Positions 60,909 to 64,000 of a DNA stretch of 64,000 nt are shown in pieces. The translations under genes and the position numbers were made by a program. The stretch is from assembly GCA_965204155.1 (NCBI GenBank), contig OZ241971.1:558001-622000 (forward strand). The letters run 5' to 3'. Each line of letters opens with the position of its first letter. Positions within the stretch are counted from its first letter, which is position 1. The notes under the pieces were generated by a model that searched no databases, was not told the DNA's origin, and saw only the letters and a program-made list of their open reading frames with translations. Origin of the DNA: UBA6522 sp965204155. Lineage in GTDB: Bacteria > Pseudomonadota > Gammaproteobacteria > Steroidobacterales > Rariloculaceae.

Positions 60909-61253
60909 GTGAGCATGGCGCCCCGATTGGAGGCTATACTAGAGCGCGGCGGCGACAGCGCGGGCCTGCGGTACGCGCTGGGATGCGAATACCTGAAAGC
61001 GGGCGATCCCGCCAGGGCCGCCGGGCACCTGAGCCAGGCCGTGACGCTTGAACCCGGCTATTCGGCGGCATGGAAGCAGCTCGGGCGGGCGCAGGCTGAC
61101 GCCGGATTGGAGGATCAAGCCATGGACACCTACCGGCGCGGCATCCGCGTGGCGAACGAGCGCGGCGACATCCAGGCCGCCCGCGAAATGACCGTATTCC
61201 TGAACCGGCTGCGCAAATCGGCGGATAGACGGCCCGAACGTTGCAGCGACTGA
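60909..61253 (+). CDS. Tetratricopeptide-repeat protein
   Basis: About 114 residues, mostly two to three TPR helices: LRYALGCEYLKAGDPARAAGHLSQAVTLEPGYSAAWKQLGRAQADAGLEDQAMDTYRRGIRVANERGDIQAAREM. There is no signal peptide, so it is cytoplasmic. GGAGG lies 8 nt before the GTG at 60909; ATG at 60915 is possible. It is squeezed between trkH and the TRAP genes, overlapping the latter by 13 bp. A role with either transporter is not shown. Confidence 0.8.
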   Translation: MSMAPRLEAILERGGDSAGLRYALGCEYLKAGDPARAAGHLSQAVTLEPGYSAAWKQLGRAQADAGLEDQAMDTYRRGIRVANERGDIQAAREMTVFLNRLRKSADRRPERCSD

Positions 61254-61789
61254 AGTCAAACCTCGAGCGCATCAGCGAGCTGACGGGCTCGGTGATGGCG
61301 TGGCTGACGGTTCTGATGGTGCTCGGGACCTTCGTGATCGTGGTGCTTCGCTACGTCTTCGACCTGGGCTGGATCGCGATGCAGGAAAGCATCGTGTGGA
61401 TGCACGCCGCGGTCTTCATGCTGGGGGCCAGCTATACGCTGAAGCACAACGAACACGTCCGCGTCGACATTTTCTATCGCGGCAGTACCGGACAACGCCG
61501 CGCCTGGGTGAACGTCTTCGGGACGGTGGTGTTTCTGCTCCCCCTTGCCGCCTTCGTGGCGGTCACGAGCTGGGACTACGTGTCCACGTCGTGGGCCATC
61601 CGCGAGGCATCCAGGGAAGCCGGCGGACTGCCCTTCCCCTTCGTGCCCATCATGAAGAGCCTGATTCCCGCCACGGCGCTGCTGCTGATGCTGCAGGGCA
61701 TCGCGGACCTGCTCGGCGCGGTACTGGTGCTCACCCGGGCGGCAGAGCATGAGGACAGACCCGGCGATCCTCCGGGCGGAGCGATCTGA
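61241..61789 (+). CDS. TRAP transporter small permease (DctQ-type)
   Basis: A 182-residue inner-membrane protein with four helices. VMVLGTFVIVVLRYVFDLGWIAMQESIVWMHAAVFMLGASYTLKHNEHVRVDIFY is the DctQ signature. The apparent start is TTG at 61241, inside the TPR gene. It pairs with the large permease that follows with a one-base overlap. The family carries organic acids using Na+ or H+ gradients. Confidence 0.92.
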   Translation: MQRLKSNLERISELTGSVMAWLTVLMVLGTFVIVVLRYVFDLGWIAMQESIVWMHAAVFMLGASYTLKHNEHVRVDIFYRGSTGQRRAWVNVFGTVVFLLPLAAFVAVTSWDYVSTSWAIREASREAGGLPFPFVPIMKSLIPATALLLMLQGIADLLGAVLVLTRAAEHEDRPGDPPGGAI

Positions 61790-63156
61790 TGGAGTGGGTC
61801 GCATTGCTGATGTTTGCCGCCGTCGTCGCGGTGCTGCTCGCCGGTTACCCTGTGGCGTTCTCGCTGGGCGGCGTCGCGCTCCTGTTTGCGTGGGTCGGCA
61901 TGGCGCTGGGGATATTCGACGGCGCCTTCCTCGGCACGATGCCCAACCGCATCTACGGGATCATGAGCAACGAGACGCTGATGGCCGTGCCGCTGTTCGT
62001 GTTCATGGGCGTCACCCTGGAGCGGGCCCAGATTGCCGAAAGCCTGCTGGACAGCCTGAGCCGGTTGTTCGGCACGCTACGGGGCGGGCTGGGGATTTCG
62101 GTGACCCTGGTCGGCATGCTGCTCGCGGCGAGTACCGGGATCGTCGGCGCCACGGTCGTGACCATGGGCCTGCTGGCGCTGCCGACCATGCTGCGCCGCG
62201 GCTACGACCCGGCCGTGGCCACCGGCACGATCTGCGCGTCGGGCACGCTGGGGCAGATCATCCCGCCTTCCATCATCCTGGTGCTGCTGGGCGACGTGCT
62301 CTCCTCGGCCTACAGCCAGGCGCAGCTCGACGCCGGTATTTTCTCCCCCGATACCGTGTCTGTAGGCGACCTCTTCGTGGGCGCGCTGATACCGGGCCTG
62401 GGACTCGTGGCGCTCTACATCATCTATATCGCTTCAGTGGCGCTGGTCAGGCCGGCCACCATGCCCGCGCGCGAAAAGGCCGAGAAGGTCGGCTTCGGCG
62501 AATTGGCGCTGGCGCTGTTTCCGCCGCTGTTCCTGATACTGGCGGTGCTCGGCTCCATCATGGGCGGACTGGCCACACCCACGGAGGCCGCCGGCGTGGG
62601 CGGTGTCGGCGCGCTGCTGCTGGCGCTCGGCAAGGGTCAGTTCTCGCTGGCGCGCCTGATCGACGTCATGAAGAGCACGGTGCGCGTGAGCAGCATGGTG
62701 TTCCTGATCCTGATCGGCGCATCGGTGTTTTCGCTGGTGTTCCGCGGCTACGGCGGAGACCGCCTGGTGCACGAAATGCTGGTCAGCATGCCCGGCGGTG
62801 TGGTCACCGCAATGCTCATCGTGATGCTGCTGATGTTCCTGCTGGGCTTTGTGCTGGACTTCATCGAGATCACGTTCGTGGTGGTTCCCATCGTGGGACC
62901 GATCCTCCTGACCATGGGCATCGATCCGGTCTGGCTCGGGGTGATGATCGCCATCAACCTGCAGACATCGTTCCTGACGCCGCCATTCGGGTTCGCGTTG
63001 TTCTACCTGCGCGGGGTGGCGCCCGAAAGCGTGGAGACGACGGCCATCTATCGGGGAGTCATCCCCTTCGTGGTCATCCAGCTGGTTGCCCTGGCGCTGC
63101 TCGCATTCTGGCCGGAACTGGCTACCTGGTTGCCGGGGGTGGTTTACGGGGGGTAG
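61789..63156 (+). CDS. TRAP transporter large permease (DctM-type)
   Basis: A 455-residue permease with about twelve helices. Recognised by LFVFMGVTLERAQIAESLLDSL, GMLLAASTGIVGATVVTMGLLALPTMLRRGYDPAVATGTICASGTLGQIIPPSIILVLLGD and TPTEAAGVGGVGALLLAL. It makes the transport path with DctQ. No DctP binding protein gene is adjacent in the window, so the extracytoplasmic component must be encoded elsewhere. Confidence 0.95.
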   Translation: MEWVALLMFAAVVAVLLAGYPVAFSLGGVALLFAWVGMALGIFDGAFLGTMPNRIYGIMSNETLMAVPLFVFMGVTLERAQIAESLLDSLSRLFGTLRGGLGISVTLVGMLLAASTGIVGATVVTMGLLALPTMLRRGYDPAVATGTICASGTLGQIIPPSIILVLLGDVLSSAYSQAQLDAGIFSPDTVSVGDLFVGALIPGLGLVALYIIYIASVALVRPATMPAREKAEKVGFGELALALFPPLFLILAVLGSIMGGLATPTEAAGVGGVGALLLALGKGQFSLARLIDVMKSTVRVSSMVFLILIGASVFSLVFRGYGGDRLVHEMLVSMPGGVVTAMLIVMLLMFLLGFVLDFIEITFVVVPIVGPILLTMGIDPVWLGVMIAINLQTSFLTPPFGFALFYLRGVAPESVETTAIYRGVIPFVVIQLVALALLAFWPELATWLPGVVYGG

Positions 63157-63301
63157 GCGCGGTGTGGCCGGCCGGTGCAGATTCGAGGATGCACATTTGC
63201 TTCATTTTTATATGTAACTTATTGATATATAAAGAAAAATATGAAATTTGGAGCAGCCGGGGCCACGACGACGAGGGCCGCGATTGTGCCGCCGAATCGC
63301 G

Positions 63302-64000
63302 TCAACGAATGCGTCGAAGTGCCGTTTGCGTGAACTCGCCTTCGTCCGGATTGGCGCCGAACTGAAATTCGGTCATACGAAGCACCGTGCTCGCGCCGGT
63401 CAGGTGATTCACCATCGTCTGCTCTCCCGCCCGCCAGAACCGGTCCAGGTATTGCCGATAGGCGGCAAATGTGAGCGTCTTGAGATGCACGTCCCTGTGG
63501 TCGTATAGCTCCATCATCCACGTTCTGAGTTCGCCCGTGTCCTGCCAAACGACCTTGCGGCTGTATCCCGACTTGTCATCCAGCGGAAATTGTTCGCTGA
63601 CCGTGCAAGTAAGTTCGCCGCAGGGTTCGTCACGAAGGTATCTGTACGTGGACTCCTCGACCTCGGGGGCGCTCATGTCTTCGTACGAGAACTCGCTCCC
63701 CATGAACGACCCCGAGCGCGTCGAAGCGCTGATGCGCCTCACCCTCTCCAGGGCCGGCAGATACAGCCACTGGTCGTCCTGGGTGTCGATGTGGGCGTGG
63801 ATCAGCAGCGCGGTACCTTGCACGTCCCGCGGCTGATCGAACACGAACAGACTCTTGTCGCCGTCTCCGGGAACCTCGAGCACCTTCAAGCGCACCTCGC
63901 GAACGCTCTCGCGACCGCGCCGGTCACGCAGCACCATCGTCAACCTTGCGGAGAAATCGCCGAAGCCGTCGTCGTTGGCGCTTGCTTGCTGCGCGATCCG
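63302..64000 (-). CDS. LolA-like outer-membrane lipoprotein-sorting protein, partial (N-terminus beyond window)
   Basis: The reverse strand is open from the edge to a stop at 63302, giving about 232 C-terminal residues: FSARLTMVLRDRRGRESVREVRLKVLEV, DKSLFVFDQPRDVQGTALLIHAH, QWLYLPALERVRRISASTRSGSFMGSEFSYEDM. This pattern fits the LolA-like family commonly found next to MMPL/RND-type lipid exporters. The signal sequence and upstream neighbours are out of view. The 145-bp gap to the TRAP genes is AT-rich and convergent. Confidence 0.85.
   Translation of the reverse strand, partial: RIAQQASANDDGFGDFSARLTMVLRDRRGRESVREVRLKVLEVPGDGDKSLFVFDQPRDVQGTALLIHAHIDTQDDQWLYLPALERVRRISASTRSGSFMGSEFSYEDMSAPEVEESTYRYLRDEPCGELTCTVSEQFPLDDKSGYSRKVVWQDTGELRTWMMELYDHRDVHLKTLTFAAYRQYLDRFWRAGEQTMVNHLTGASTVLRMTEFQFGANPDEGEFTQTALRRIR

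Noticed and set aside
1..64000. tRNA, rRNA, CRISPR arrays or prophage
   Set aside because: The gaps between genes are short and I saw no cloverleaf-like, repeat-spacer or phage-gene signatures by eye; a covariance-model search would be needed to exclude small RNAs.

Overview
The window is chromosomal DNA of a high-GC gammaproteobacterium. The evidence is conserved synteny: yicC-gmk ... rpoZ-spoT-ridA-recG-ubiA, ctaA-cyoE-uvrD-trkA, rph-rdgB, bioB-bioC and an isolated gltA. Protein character (TonB receptor, DUF5916 barrel protein, VPS10/BNR exoprotein, TRAP permeases, many secreted unknowns) suits an uncultured, probably marine or host-associated heterotroph. The species cannot be named from the sequence. 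I see no rRNA, tRNA or CRISPR.

Layout. 1-8.3 kb: an HpcH/HpaI aldolase cut by the window edge, a BtuB-like TonB receptor, citrate synthase, an apparently intact IS66 element (4125-6668, 8-bp target duplication), then rpmE, rdgB and rph. 8.4-18.3 kb: a NodD-type LysR regulator followed by a same-strand catabolic-looking cluster (active MBL hydrolase, an MBL pseudoenzyme, two related secreted unknowns, DUF6152, MFS transporter, CocE/NonD hydrolase, cupin). 18.4-29 kb: the housekeeping block yicC-gmk-rpoZ-spoT-ridA-recG-ubiA, interrupted between gmk and rpoZ by a Zur-type regulator and a convergent DUF5916 outer-membrane protein; both have Zur-box-like palindromes upstream.

29-37.4 kb: a secreted unknown related to those of the LysR cluster, two very small membrane proteins, a secreted cupin, paraslipin/NfeD, a hipBA-type toxin-antitoxin pair with a three-half-site operator, comF, bioB and bioC. 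37.4-52.5 kb: a large BNR-repeat exoprotein, heme A/O biosynthesis, uvrD, trkA and a three-gene RND efflux operon.

52.5-59.4 kb is the most unusual part. It holds a cytochrome P450 fused to an N-terminal GPP34 (GOLPH3-like) domain, a MAPEG protein, a di-iron sterol desaturase/fatty-acid hydroxylase, an MpaB/DUF2236 oxygenase, an SCP-x-like thiolase and a GYD protein. The P450 and thiolase genes, 5 kb apart, share a promoter-like block with identical internal spacing, and each is preceded by a roughly 30-codon leader ORF that abuts or overlaps its start codon. I read this as a candidate co-regulated system for oxidising a membrane lipid or isoprenoid/sterol-like compound. 59.4-64 kb: trkH, a TPR protein, TRAP small and large permeases without a binding-protein gene in view, and a LolA-like protein cut by the window edge.
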